64,000 bases of DNA from Paramyrothecium sp. XJ0827 (Eukaryota; Ascomycota; Sordariomycetes; Hypocreales; Stachybotryaceae): contig JAJFPB010000006.1 of the NCBI GenBank assembly GCA_020881915.1, positions 1,240,001-1,304,000 on the forward strand, in the 5' to 3' direction. Positions 22,870 through 35,079 of the stretch are shown piece after piece. Numbering within the stretch: the first letter of the stretch is position 1; each line of letters opens with the position of its first letter. Both the position numbers and the translations under genes were made by a program. The notes beneath the pieces are model-generated. The model was given only the letters and a program-made list of their open reading frames with translations, had not been told where the DNA came from and searched no databases.

Positions 22870-23968
22870 ATGTCCTCCAACAAAGAGCTATGGCACGCTG
22901 CCCGGAATCCTCCCGCCGACCCCAAGAGCCTAGGTCTTTCATTCAAAGACAAAGCAGTGTTGGTCACTGGAGCCCACGGCCCGGGTCTCGGCGCGAACGC
23001 TGCCGTTAAATATGCAGCTCTTGGCGCGAAGCCGCTTATTCTCGCCACTCGAACGACGGAGAAAGGCGAGCATGCTAAAGCGGACATCATCCGACGGACT
23101 GGATGCTCTTCGGATATCTTCATCATCGAGACTCTCGATTTGGCGAACTTCGCTTCAATCAAAGAGTTCGTTCAGCGACTAACCCAGCGGGTGTCTTCAT
23201 TACACGTCGTGCAGCTCGCCGGCGGTATCGCTACCTTCTCGTATGCCAGGACCGACGACGGTCATGAGGTATCTGTGGAAGTAGACGTCCTGGGCCACAC
23301 TCTTTTGGCCGTTCTGCTTCTGCCGCTGCTGCGTAAGACAGCAGCCATTCCTCCGCCCGATGGCTACCGCCCACACATCTCCTTCCTAAGCAGCATTGCT
23401 ATCTTTGAAGTCCCGGATGAGGCGCTCCCTCCTAGCGGAGAGGGGCTCATCGCGCGGTGTAATGATAGAAGCAGGTGGGAGCCGATCCAGCAATACTATC
23501 TGATAAAGCTCGCTACCTGGTATGCCGCCAAGGGCGTGGCCGACTTATGCACCAAGGATGGGTCCGAAATCGTTGTCAACTCGACGTGCCCCGGTTTATG
23601 CAACACAAATATGACGAAGACCCTTCCGCTTCTAGGGAGAATCTTCATGGCGATAAGATACTTTATCCTAGGACGCACAGCCGAAATGGGCGCACGAACT
23701 TTGGTCAGTGCTACCGGGCTTGGGCCAGAAAGCCATGGCAAGTTTTGGACCAATGACAAGTACCATGAGTATGTGATCTGCACCCTTTTAACAATGAATT
23801 TTTTAATTTTCCTTTATTTTTTTTATTTTTTTTTGGCTAGGACTAATCAGATTTAATTCTAGCATGAATGACTTTTTGAACAGTGAACGGTCAAACGAGC
23901 TCTATGACAACACATGGGGCGAAATCATTTCTATTTTGCGCGAGCACGTCCCTGAGGGTACAGTCTGA
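22870..23968 (+). CDS. SDR-type oxidoreductase of the secondary-metabolism group
   Basis: Exons 22870-23768 and 23863-23968 encode 334 residues. The 94-bp intron is very T-rich before its TTCTAG acceptor. The cofactor motif is LVTGAHGPGLGANAA, an extended form of TGxxxGxG. HISFLSSIA supplies the Ser, and QYYLIKLA contains YxxxK. LAGGIA replaces the usual NAG. The layout fits the fungal SDRs often found in polyketide or terpenoid clusters, with unknown substrates. Splicing gives the C-terminus NDFLNSERSNELYDNTWGE. A relic of a PKS-NRPS reductase domain lies 0.4 kb downstream, so this may be the survivor of a lost biosynthetic cluster. Confidence 0.82.
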
Positions 23969-24379
23969 TGGAAATACATTTCCGAGTGTCTGATGAACTA
24001 GTATAAGATACTACCATGGTTGGCAGATCAGGGCATTACCATGGTTTTATGCTGGACCATGCTTGTAAAATTCACAGAAACAATGAAGAACCTCATGGAG
24101 TTGGTCAGGTTGATATTGGCACTGAAATGAATTTGAGGTCTTCTCGCTATCAGAGAGGAAGCTTAGGTAGCTATTGACATTTCTCGCCTTGCTATCGATC
24201 CAGTTTGAGCTTGACGAAGCGCACAGAGGGTAATAAATCCACTAAATGATGCAGCAAGAGCACACCGAGACTTCGAGACGCAGCAGTAATACCATGTTTG
24301 AGCCAGTACTGATCTAGTCGATGCAACGTGAACATTCTTTCTGCTCCATTTAGGTGGCTTGTCTGCGGATAGGGTATAG

Positions 24380-24805
24380 CTGTACCAATCTCTCCGCTAC
24401 TATACGTCACCCAAGTACATTACCGGACAGGGCAGCCCCGAGGCAGATCGCATGAGTAACGTCATCAAATTCACCAAGCTGTTGGTGACTGTGCCAAAGT
24501 CCAGCGCTTGGACGCGTTTCTCGGACTTCATCAGCTTGGAAACCGCAGCAAGGACGATTATACAAGATGCGATGAGTAGCAAAATGACAGAGCAAGGTCG
24601 CGTCATTTACAAATATGAGTCAGGAGAGAACCAGGTGTCAATCCAGCAGCTGGCGGAGTTTATGAGTAAGCTCGAGGGCAAGCTATATCAAGAGGTGCCT
24701 CTCATAGAGTGGGCAGACAGTGCTGCCTCGGCAGGATTGGCGAGATTGCTTGTAGGATATCTTCAAAAAATGGGGCAGCGAGATGTGACATTTTCAAGTT
24801 ATTGA
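24380..24805 (+). pseudogene. Relic of a PKS-NRPS/NRPS-like C-terminal reductase domain
   Basis: A 141-codon open frame between a TAG at 24377-24379 and a stop at 24803-24805. Its sequence reads like the C-terminal part of the thioester-reductase domain of fungal PKS-NRPS enzymes: SPKYITGQGSPEADRMSNVI, then SAWTRFSDFISLETAARTII, YESGENQVSIQQLAEF, EVPLIEWADSAASAGL. The Rossmann and catalytic Tyr parts are absent, and no long synthase ORF precedes it, so it appears to be an orphan fragment. Family assignment rests on remembered pattern only. Confidence 0.45.
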
Positions 24806-26350
24806 CTTGGAGTAAGAAAAGAACATCCATGATAGATATAGGAAAGCATCAAGTCATATATGTAGCATCCTTTCTTGTCCTGCTATCTCTTGCCAAATTT
24901 TTGCCGTGTTCTTTGCCATCAGCTGACTACGGCAGGCAAGATTAACCACGATGGCCGGTGTACAGGAATGGTAGGAAGCATTCACGGTGCCTGACTACCA
25001 TTATGCTTGAATCATTGTCTGGATTTTGCTCAACGGGCGCTAGGTGCGAAAGTGGTGGGCAAAGGCTTCACCAAGTTTGTGGTGATTGCCCGGTGTGTCT
25101 TGGCCTTGCCATCATTTGAGGTTTCTAGCAGTGACATTCGTTTTCCCACTTACATCAAGTGGCTACAAGAGGTCGACAGGCCTTTCCGAGAGCGACTATG
25201 CGCGATCGGGAATTCTATTGGAGGTTTGAATGGGAACCGCAGGTTGCGTCAAGAGTGGTCTGTCCCTGGATTTGACACTCTGTTTTCTGCGCGCCTCGCG
25301 GATCTAATCAGAAGTCCAGGGGTTCGCCGGTTGAATAGTTTACATGTAAACGTTTGATTATGACTGTCTCCTGAAGATCAAACAGCCAATGGATTGATGC
25401 TTTAGGTCTTCGCCACTCATCCACAAGTTTAATGGCATGTATTCCTGTGATCGCCATCCAAAAGACAAGTATCACGTGCTGCTGGATTCCCTCTTCGCCA
25501 AAGCTTAAGAACTACGTCCTAGGTAGCTAAGCCATGGCGTAGAGCCATGACCGTTCGAGATGGGGACCTGGATGCGACAAAGCATTGTGCACGAATGTCA
25601 CGGTATGCTAAGTGCGTTTTGGTAGGTTAGTCCCGTCAAGGGGCCCCGTGCACTCAGCAAGCACTCTTGTTCTTTTGGGAGCTGAAAAGCGCCCCGCCCC
25701 ATGATGCCGTGACGTTTTAGTTGCTGGTCACAGATGGGGAGGCATCGGGACCACTGCTTCTACGTCACTGAAAGAGGTACTAGACCGTTCCTGTGCTTCG
25801 AGTAAGCCAAAAATATGAAGCTAGATCAAGCTTCCTAAAGCCGTTAACCCAATTCGAAATTAGGTTTTAGCTAAAGGCAGCAGCCGCCTGATCTACCATA
25901 TTCTTGCCGTGAAATGGCGATGATTTCAAGGCAGCTGGGTTTGCGTAGATCTTAGCGACTACGCTTAACGCCAGCGTGAGGCGAAGGCTTGCGAAGTCGG
26001 GAGCTGATTGTACGAAATAGTAGTGATTCTCGGTTCGTGATAGTAGAGCATGCCGACATTAGTTTGCCACCAGCTGAAATGAAAGAAAATGGAGGAATGA
26101 TACATTCTTGTGAGGCTTGGAATACGAATAGCATGGGTATAAAAGAACCATGGCAACTGTTATTCTCACTCCGGGTCACCATCAGCCTCCAATTCAACCA
26201 TTCCACAAGAAAACCCGGTAACCCGGAAACTTCTCCGGTGAGGCCTACGGCATAAGTACCTTTGCTAGTCAAAAACCGAGTCTTGCTCTCGAATTGACGG
26301 TTTTTGCTTCGTCTCCCTTTCGCTACGAGCAAAGCCAGCTTCATCTCACA
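24806..26350. other. Gene-poor region
   Basis: 1.5 kb. The ORF at 25007-25357 (116 codons on +) has no domain I recognise and no ATG context worth trusting. A 255-codon minus-strand ORF overlapping the next gene is its shadow. Otherwise nothing seen. Confidence 0.4.
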
Positions 26351-26731
26351 ATGAGGTGCACAATCGCAACTTGCGCTGCCATCCTGGCCGTCCCGGCTAT
26401 TCTCGCCGCCCCCACAGAAGACTTTGATCAAGATCTGGCTGCTCGTGATCCCGCTCTCATCAATCCCAGCCTTAAACCCGCAGCTGGGCTGGTCCACGAC
26501 ACTCTCCAAGGGGGCGGCCAAAGTTCCGGGGGTGGAAATACAGGCGGAGGCACCAGCTCTGGAGGCAACGGCGGCACTGGTACGGGTGGTAGTGGAGGGT
26601 CTGGGACAGGCGGCGCCGGTGGCTGTGGTATCATCGGAGGAAACGGCGGCGATGGTTACGGCGGAAACGGCGGCGCTGGCACAGGCGGCAACGGTGGTGC
26701 CAAGAGATCGATGGAGCATTGGCAGGCGTAG
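26351..26731 (+). CDS. Small secreted glycine-rich protein with Lys-Arg site
   Basis: One exon of 126 residues. It begins MRCTIATCAAILAVPAILAA, a strong signal peptide. After about 30 ordinary residues comes a low-complexity region of Gly, Ser, Thr and Asn (GGNGGTGTGGSGGSGTGG type) with one isolated Cys in GGCGIIGG. It ends AKRSMEHWQA: a Kex2-type Lys-Arg would release a seven-residue peptide. Glycine-rich secreted proteins often belong to cell walls. The pro-peptide idea is inference. No homologue recognised. Confidence 0.6.
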   Translation: MRCTIATCAAILAVPAILAAPTEDFDQDLAARDPALINPSLKPAAGLVHDTLQGGGQSSGGGNTGGGTSSGGNGGTGTGGSGGSGTGGAGGCGIIGGNGGDGYGGNGGAGTGGNGGAKRSMEHWQA

Positions 26732-28081
26732 GAAAACCGTGATTCGGGAAGAAGTGTAATTAATGTGCGATTAGGGACATGAATGCTGGACTGGCTGGGA
26801 TAATGGTGGTCTTCTATTGAATTTCTGGCGACATTATGTGGGAATGATCTTATCACTTCTTTTAATCAGTATTAGGATACTGAACGCATCAAATTGCATC
26901 GAGCCCAGCAATTAATTCTCCAATGCTATACAAAATTGCTACCATGGTGAAGAATTACCAGCCTATCACGGGCCGAAGAATCAGTTTCGTCTTCCGAGAG
27001 CTGAGACCCAACCAAGCTGGACAATTTGAGATACTAGATGTGGCTACGATCTATTGGGAAGAGTTTGGGGATTGAACTAGTTATTATAAAACTCGGTGCG
27101 CTTACAAGACGTGCATTCGATGGTGGAAGATTTTCCCTAACTTCAGAGACGATTCAATATTGACATCATGTAGCTGAATGCCCCTCGTTTTTACAAAGCC
27201 CGTTCAACAAGAGTTCGGAAAATCCCATTTCATCGCTGGTATGAATTTTCTATGTAGATCCTGAGATTTAGCAAGATGAGATGTGAAGATGGACAACATC
27301 GGCCGTTTCGCTAGGCCTGATTTACCAGGAAGATGTGCAAGCCAAGTTGCACAGACATAGAACACCTGTTTATGTCCCTACTCCATCCCGGGTAGAGGAC
27401 GCATTGCTGTGTCTACCGTTGTAGGTCGAACCCCATAATCTTAATCCTAAACGGCATTTGAAATATAGATTTCGGCTGGCAGCACAAATCCCTACAGAGC
27501 TTGATTCAATGGCTTTCAGGAGCTGTCTTTGTCGTTGCATGATTGACCTTTGGTCCAGTTTGGGGAGAGTCCGTGTTATAGGCTTACACTTGGACTATGA
27601 ACCCGACCATGGCTATTTCCTGGCTTCCATATTGCTTTCAGGTCCCCCAGGCAATCGCAAACTGTTGTCTATTGGTTCCGGTACCCCGGACCTTCAAACT
27701 CTCCAAATGTCTCAATGTTAAGGCGAGAAGCGAACGCTCATTGCCTTGAGCAATTAGCGCCTTATAACCCCGAGCTTGACACCAAAGAAGCGAGCATGGT
27801 GTGGGTCACAGGGCTGGATTGTCCACGGATCCCGCGGGCGCCGAACGAATCAGAAGCCGGGCTAGGCAAATCTGCGCGCATCAGCCTCTCCCCAATTGCT
27901 GTCTTCTCAAGCGAAAGTGGATGCATCAAGAACCCTGATTGCGAATGCCCAATTCACGACTTGGGACTTTGTGAAGCGACGGAGCCCGGCTCAGTGGTGG
28001 ATAACGCTTCCTTATCCACACTGGGACTACAATCCTTTGACGAGCCGTTCATGACCCAGACAGCTCTACCAACAGCCCACG
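26732..28081. other. Gene-poor region before the second regulator
   Basis: 1.35 kb with scattered short ORFs (for example 27458-27721) lacking domains. The last few hundred bases must hold the promoter of the gene at 28082. Confidence 0.4.
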
Positions 28082-30767
28082 ATGCAGGCCAGCCCGCAAG
28101 GGCTCCCGGGTCCCGATCCCGCGGGCCAAGACGACCCTTCCCGGCGAGCAGTATGTGTCACATGCCCTGCGGATATCATCCTGTGCCGCCGCCCAGTAAT
28201 CAATATGTCACTAACCATTGGCTCCTCACCGGGGCCGGCATAGTGTGACCAATGTCGCATGAGGAAGGTATCCATTCAGCTATCAATATCTGACCTGCCA
28301 TCCTCTTAACAATCCTCTGTGTAGATCCGATGCGACAAGGATTTTCCGTGCGCCAATTGCCGCACAGCTAAGCGCTCGTGTACGTCGACTGGCGCCGGCC
28401 AACGTCCCAGAGAAGCCCGGCAGAGGGTTCTCATATCCTCTCAATAGTACGTCCTTTGCTTGTCCTCCATCATCACGTCGACCATGTTAAGCTCTCCCCT
28501 CTCCTTTTCGGGATTTTCGTCAACATTACGCTCTAACGGCCACTGTTGGCCCTTGGCTTGTTGGCTTGATCAATTCGCACCTCAGCGCCCTCGGGATGTA
28601 GCCCCGTGCTGTCGCTAACGCTGTCCTAGCGAGAAAAAGATAGACCGTATTGAGGACCGCCTCGGGAGCATTGAACGTCTTATAAGGAACCTCTCCTTGA
28701 ACACGGCCAATCAGTCCCCCGACTCATCGACCGACGCTGGCCGGTTATTCACTCCCCAAGCGGGCAGCGTCGCCGGCGGCGCACCCTCCATAGCCGAATT
28801 TGATAGCAGCGACGCCGAGTCCGCGTTTGGCGGCGACTCTGCTCTTACAGAACAGACCACCTTCGCCTCGGAATTTCTTCAAAGCGCAGTCAGGAAGACG
28901 CCACTGCCACATGGAAACCCTAAAATGGATGCTGCGCTGGCGAACTTGAGCCAGTTGGTAGACTTGCAGAAGCGTAGGTCTATCAGCCATGGACCGAGGT
29001 TTCCTCTACAGACGGCTGTGCCGCCCGGCGGTTTGGGGAAGTTGCCGATGCCACCCATGGCTGCTGTTGTCTCCGCCCTGAAGCACATTAAAGGTAGGCT
29101 TCTCTCCTTGTTACAAGTGTTTCAGATGTGTTGACTATCTGAACAGCCGCTCCTCCCAGCCTCTTCACGTCTCTATGTGCCTTGGCTGGAATACCCAATT
29201 TCTCTGACCTTTGCCGCAATGTGTACTTTCCTACTGAAGACTTCACGGATGCCACATTCATCATCGTCAACGCGGGATTGTACAATCTCTTCATCGAGCA
29301 GGCTGCCCTGACGCCCGACTCAACACGTCGCGCCGAATATAGTGCATATGTACACCAGTGCCAGATCAACCTTGAGACCGGGATGGCAAACCTGCCTCTG
29401 TTCACCGCAGCCAAAGTAGAGAATGTGCAGGCTCTTCTCTTGAGTGTAAGTCTTACCAATGACCTTGCTAGCTTCCCTCCACGAGACATCTGTGGCCTCA
29501 ACTAATAGCTCCCTCAAGGCCTTCTATGCCATCGACATGTCCAGACCTTACGTCGCGTGGCACCTCAGCTCAACAGCAGCACAGCTGTGTCTAACGGGCG
29601 GCTTCCACCGTGCTGAATGCATGGCCAGTGACCCGCCGCTCGTTGCCCAGATCAAGACCATTGTTTTTTGGCAGGTCTATTCTCTTGACAAAGGCCTCAG
29701 CTTGAGGCTCGCTCGTGCATCCGTTATCCGAGATTGCGATATCGACATTCCTCGCGAGTGCAACTTGGTGGGTTTCGAGCCACTTTCGGGTATTTGCATA
29801 CCAAATTTCTGGATCGAAATGGGCACAATGCAAGGGAGAATATATGAAGACTTGTATGTCTCGCCATTCAGAGAGAGAGAGGCACCATCTAATATTTGCA
29901 TAGGTATAGTCCTGCCGCCCTTGCGGGCCCCAGGGATGAACTTGTGAGGCGGGCCGAAGTACTGGCAGCGCAATGCCGTGCGCTGTCTCCCGAATACAAT
30001 TCAAGCCGGAAGCAAATACTTGAAAACCTCAAGGCGCAAAATTCCTCTGATTTAATCGAGATCTTCCTCAGAGGGGATGAGATCCTATTCAATGTGAGCT
30101 TGACGCTCGTCTACCGCGTCATACCTGCGCCTGAAGGATCCCCAACACGCTTTTCCGACGAATGCCTTGATACAGCACGGACTGCCATGAAGATACACCA
30201 TGATTCCTTATGGTTGCTTCGTGACAATGAATATTTTACACTGATATGGTATCATTGGTACGTTATTTCAACAGCCTTTCCGCGTTCTATTTTGGCCCCT
30301 AGCTAATTGCCTTAAGGAACTTGATGTTTACACCCTACGCGCCCTTCTTTGTCCTGTTTTGCTATGTCATTGAGACATCTTCAATGGCAGATCTCGCCAT
30401 CCTGAAGGAGTTTGTCGGCACGTTACTAACCGCAAGCCGCTTTTCCGAAACAGTCGAGAAGCTCTACCGTCTCTGCCAGGTCATGTATGATGTTGCAGCA
30501 CTGTACGTCGAAGCCAAGCAGCAGCAGCAGGAGGATCAAAACATGCTGCAGATCGGAGACCACTTCCAGATGTACTTCAATCAACTAGGATTCATGCCTG
30601 CTGGAGAGCATGTGACCGACGCGGGTGCAAGCAATCAGCCGCAGAGTAACGCGCAGACAACGGAGCTCGGGAACTGGTTGGTGGGTAATCAGACGATAAT
30701 CAATCTGCTAGACGAAGATCTTTCGCAGATGGATGGTTACCAGTGGACGCAGCCCAGCGATATGTAA
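28082..30767 (+). CDS. Zn2Cys6 transcription factor with microexon
   Basis: Eight exons: 28082-28150, 28244-28267, 28325-28446, 28630-29093, 29147-29445, 29519-29853, 29904-30257 and 30317-30767, giving 705 residues with the frame closing exactly. Exon 2 is only 24 bp and encodes CDQCRMRK; joined to exons 1 and 3 it restores the zinc cluster RRACDQCRMRKIRCDKDFPC, then ANCRTAKRSC. A short coiled linker (YEKKIDRIEDRLGSIERLI) follows, then the fungal regulator domain (FYAIDMSRPYVAWHLSSTAA, TIVFWQVYSLDKGLSLRLAR). Gln-rich residues occur near the C-terminus (KQQQQEDQN). The start is the only ATG in the frame that leads into RRACDQC. No obvious target gene adjoins it; the region may have lost its cluster. 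Confidence 0.85.
28244..28267 (+). other. 24-bp microexon of the Zn2Cys6 gene
   Basis: Flanked by an ATAG acceptor and GTATCC donor. It encodes CDQCRMRK, the first half of the zinc cluster. Skipping it keeps the frame but removes two zinc ligands, which would abolish DNA binding. Confidence 0.75.
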
Positions 30768-32270
30768 TCAGTAGAGTCGTACACCACTTCTCTCAGAACT
30801 TGACTCTGTCAAAAACAATGTATGAAAGACCTCACTCCCTTGAAATAGTTCACTCGTCCCTTGATTTCTACGGCGGGATTACCTTCGGGTAACAATTTCC
30901 GTGTCTAAGGTCACTTGAACCATCATCAGGTCAGCTTGAATGAACAAACCGAAATGTGGTCCACATGTTTTGCAGGATAGTCAGGGTGAAATCATATTTT
31001 TCTCCCACCCCTTGTGTAAACGTATCAGAAAGTCCTTTGCCGTCGATTTTTTATTTTCCTGGTAAGTCAAGAAAAATGATAATTTGGAGCACCCAAAAGC
31101 TCAATAACGGTACGTGTAATATTGCGTGTTGTTACCAAAGGCAGATAGCCTGAATTTCCGAGACAATTCGCTTACCCTACAGCGCCTCTTGGCTCATTTA
31201 AGCCAACATCCGAGGTAGACAACTCAGCCAGACGATCGCTCTTCACGTGCTCTTATCTTGTAACCATTTGCCTATTCATTTAGCTATACTAGCATCAAAA
31301 TGTAACGTGAGAGCTTGCTGAGTATCTTAAGCTCGCCTTGTGGATCTGAAGATCCACAAGCAAAACATAGAAACAGAGATCGGGGCCAACAAAGACGAAC
31401 TGCATCAATGTCAAATCGGATCTTCATCCGGAACGTCAGTATCTCTATATATACCGCTCTGGCCAGTCGAGAGGGATCTTTGTATCTCTTTCTAGGAAGG
31501 AAAATACCTCATCAAGGACAAACCCCGCTGTAGATCGGCGAGACATCATCGGATCCTGTGTGTGTCCAAGATCAGTGTAACATTGTGAGATCCCCGCATG
31601 ATACCAATCGTCGATGCCGAGCCCATGCTCGAGCCCGCGATCTGGATCTACCATCCCTGCAGATCTACTCGTACTCGGGCTGTAAAAAAGCAATTTTGCA
31701 CCGTACTATCGATGGACGCTGCAGCCACCATGCAGGTGTCTATACGCAGCATCTGAGCAAGCCACATGATCGCATCATCTCTTTCAGCGCCGAGGCGGTT
31801 TTGAGCCTACGTAAGTGTTGATAGGACAATGCCCCTGGTTTTTCAGTATAGGAGTGCCGCTTATGGTGATGCACGAATGCGATAGCAGGAAAGTGAGCTC
31901 GATTTGTGACTACGGGGTTTGTTTTTCATGAGATACGACGTCAGGCCACTCGCACACCTCCGATTCCTGTCTGTTCTGGAAAGAGCCTATGCAGGAGCTG
32001 TTGTGAGCCTGGTTTCTTTTCTTCTCCTTACGACGATCTCGATATCGCAATGTTTCACTGCAGGTTTGACCCCGCTGTTATCCCTTTTCCGTCGCTTCTT
32101 GCATTGTTACGACTTCAGCTGCCTTGGCCGTGATGAGACGGAGCATCTCTGGAGGTTTCACAGCATGTTTTCATTCACAAGTATATATTGTACCAAATCT
32201 CCCTCCCACGCTTGAACTAGATCTGTCCTTGACATTAGATTCCAGAATTGTATGTCAAGAATTTTGTACA
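30768..32270. other. Gene-poor region
   Basis: 1.5 kb. The minus ORF at 31445-31693 (82 codons, containing GIDDWYHAGISQCYTDLGH) looks somewhat coding but has no partner exons I can join. No domain or repeat recognised. Confidence 0.35.
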
Positions 32271-33490
32271 ATGTGGACACTTCTTCTCGCTATAACGGTA
32301 CGGATACCCTCTTCCCTAATGAACCCAATCATGACATAACAAACGACACAGGCAAGCTTCTTCTCGGCCACAGTCACATGTCTGTCCGCCGTTTCATGGG
32401 GCGGGCCTCGGGTCGACGTATTCGGCCCTGCGTCTGACTCCTCCATCTGGCATAAATTCTACACAGGCTGGGATTGGCAGCCCACGAGCACCTTTGAGCG
32501 ATTGCCAGCTCCTGATGCTGGCAATCCCTCAGCCACATCCTGGGGTGAGGGACGCCTAGACATATTGTACGTCAACGCGTCTGGTAGCAACGTGCTTCAC
32601 AAATTCTTCGGAGGCGGTCAATGGGGTCCTTCGTTCGAAGACGTCGAGGACCTAGGCGGCGATGTGACGTCGTTAACGAGTGGGTCGTGGGGCGACAACC
32701 GGCTGGACATTGTAGCCAAGTCGCACGGCTCCTTTGTGCACAAAGCCTGGACTGGGATTGAGTGGTACCCTGGCGGCAAGAAATGGGAGGACTTTGGGGG
32801 TGATTTCTCCAGCAACCCTTCCATTGGATCTTGGGGTCCAGGCAGACTTGATATTGTGGGAATATCTTCCAAGGATGGGTCCATCCAGCACAAGTTTTGG
32901 CATGAGGGATGGTCTGAATGGGAGAATCTGGGTGGGGGACCGTTCATTGGGAATCCTCGCGTCACCTCCTGGGGTCCGGGCAGATTCGACATATGGGCAA
33001 TTGACAATAGCGGAGAGCTCAACCATCTGTTCTGGGATGGCACCAAGTACCAGGGTTGGAACAAACTTGGCGGCAAGTTTGAGGAGACACCACAAGTCGA
33101 TCATTGGAATGCTACGCACATTGACATAATCGGGAAGACAGGCGACATCTACCACATCAAAAATTACGACGGCTCTCAATGGAACCCTAGTGCTGAGGGT
33201 TGGTATGACTTGGCAAAGTCCTTCGACTCTGAGCCCAGCCTCGTTGCTAGAAAGGGCACCAGTAAGTTTTCATCTACCCCCCAACTATACATCATCTGAC
33301 ACTGGTCGAAGACTTTCTTTCCGTCTTTGGAGTCGACCACGACAGCAGCCTACGCTTGCAGGTCTGGACTGGGTATGACTGGCAGCCCGGTTCAGACAAG
33401 ACGTGGAATCTCGGTGATATCTCGCAGCCGTATGCTGAAAAGGCCTCAAGGCGTGGAGGTTCGAGTGTTGAACTGCCAGGCGAGCTTTAA
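32271..33490 (+). CDS. Secreted PLL-like beta-propeller lectin
   Basis: Three exons: 32271-32297 (27 bp), 32352-33261 and 33312-33490, total 371 residues. The first exon encodes MWTLLLAIT; spliced to ASFFSATVTC it makes a complete signal peptide. The body consists of repeats with the core SWGxxRxDI: SWGGPRVDVFG, SWGEGRLDILYV, SWGDNRLDIVAK, SWGPGRLDIVGI, SWGPGRFDIWAI, then weaker HWNATHIDIIGK and the final blade VWTGYDWQPG. This fits seven blades of the Photorhabdus-lectin-like fold (fucose/O-methyl-sugar binding in known members). It carries no catalytic domain. Likely roles are glycan recognition or defence against animals or bacteria; this is inference. Confidence 0.82.
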
Positions 33491-35079
33491 GCAGCAGTCA
33501 GTGTCGTTGATTGGTTCAATACTTCAAGAGGAATGGTATTTGGACGCCTAGGTGACATTTAAAGACTGTACACCGAACCAGGGTCCATATCTTTGTTGAA
33601 AAGGACTTACTGTGTATTTCAAATCGTAGTTGATAGGGTATCGATCCGTCCCAAGTTTTCTATCATCATATCGTTGAAGTATGCAGTGTAAACACAGGGG
33701 CCAAGCGAACTCGCGGGTTTTGCGGCTTTCAAACCATCAAGCCCGTTCTAATCTTGTGCCACAAGGCAGTAAACAACACAATGAAATGACCGAAGTAGAC
33801 TACGTCCCCCCCTACACCTAGGGAGCGCATCCAGTAATCTCTCTGTGCGCCAGCAGCTTCCAAACAAATAAAGAGCGTGTAAGTCAAGGCAAAAGTCCCA
33901 AAAGAAAAAAATCCGCCGGTTACAGCCAAGGAATGTTGGAGCATTTTGCACGGTGGTCGTTCGGAAGACGGCTTGGTCGTTTCGTCTACACTTCAGTAGA
34001 GTTTATGCACAACAGAACCAATGTAATGAATTGCATGAGGCGATTGGTAACCTTCTATGTGTCGACTGGGTTTCAGATGCTGTTCTCCCATCAAATATTT
34101 GGGGGGGATTGTCCTTTCTCATGTGAGCCAACCCAGGGATAAATGGCGATGTACAGGCTCATCTTCTGGCTGAGATTGCAGTCAAGTCCAAGAATAGGCG
34201 CTTCCTTACGACGGGCTGGCTGGAGAATCGCCCTTCGGACAAGCAGATGTCTTCAGGCGGTATGCTATCTGCGTTCAAAGCTACGCCACAACTATGTTAA
34301 AACGTACGTTGCCTTTGACGAATGAAACCTATGTCATGATTGGTGCGGCTTTCTTTCACGACATTATCAATGGTGAGACCGAGGAGCTGGGTATTGACGA
34401 GCAGAACATCATGTATGTTTAGAAAAACGCAGGACTTGTCGGAAACAACAGGAAAGGAAGCAACAACAACGTACCAGGCTTGTCTAAGTTGCCGGACAGC
34501 CAAATTGTCGACCACTTCCGTTTCTGCTCCAAGTTGTCCACGATAACACATGGTCATCGGGAAGGTACAAAAAAGTCCTGAACATGTTGGTTCGTACTTT
34601 TTCTACTTGCATCTGGTCTATGCGGCCGTTTTTGAGGCCTGGCCGCCTGTAAGCAGTACATGAACCGGTTACGGGAAGAGACCGATCGCCAACCAACAAT
34701 GTGACAAGCTAGGCGTGGACTCAGCCAATCCAGGGGCGTTGGTTTTTCCTAAAATACTACACAGTTGGCTGGTCCTGGAAAAGTGCCACTGGCCGAAATT
34801 CTGGCCCAGAGGCAAATCAGGCTGCAACAATCTGCCGGAGGCCTACCAGTTTCACATATAAAAAGAAACGACACGGCTGTTTATTGATAAGGCGAAACCC
34901 GTTTGGCTCTGCCCCCCTCGTTCCATTCTTCTCTTCTTTCTCATCCAATCTCCTCCTTCATCCTCTTCCTCCGCTTGCAAAGCAAGCACAACGGGAGCAG
35001 ATTTACGGTGGAAGATTCGCCATCATGTCACAAAAGCAGTAAGCAAAGCCCTCCATCAGTGGTGCATGATTCTCGACTA
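33491..35079. other. Intergenic with a coding-like relic
   Basis: 1.6 kb. On + at about 34118-34282 one frame reads NGDVQAHLLAEIAVKSKN and NRRFLTTGWLENRPSDKQ, then a stop. A shifted frame at 34305-34419 reads NETYVMIGAAFFHDIINGE. These look protein-like but broken, so an old pseudogene is possible. Family not recognised. The helicase promoter lies in the last few hundred bases. Confidence 0.35.

Noticed and set aside
25007..25357. 116-codon plus ORF
   Set aside because: No ATG context, domain or splice partners; coding status undecided.
25952..26719. 255-codon minus-strand ORF opposite the glycine-rich gene
   Set aside because: It is the antisense of low-complexity glycine codons, which rarely contain stops; the plus strand has a signal peptide and sensible start.
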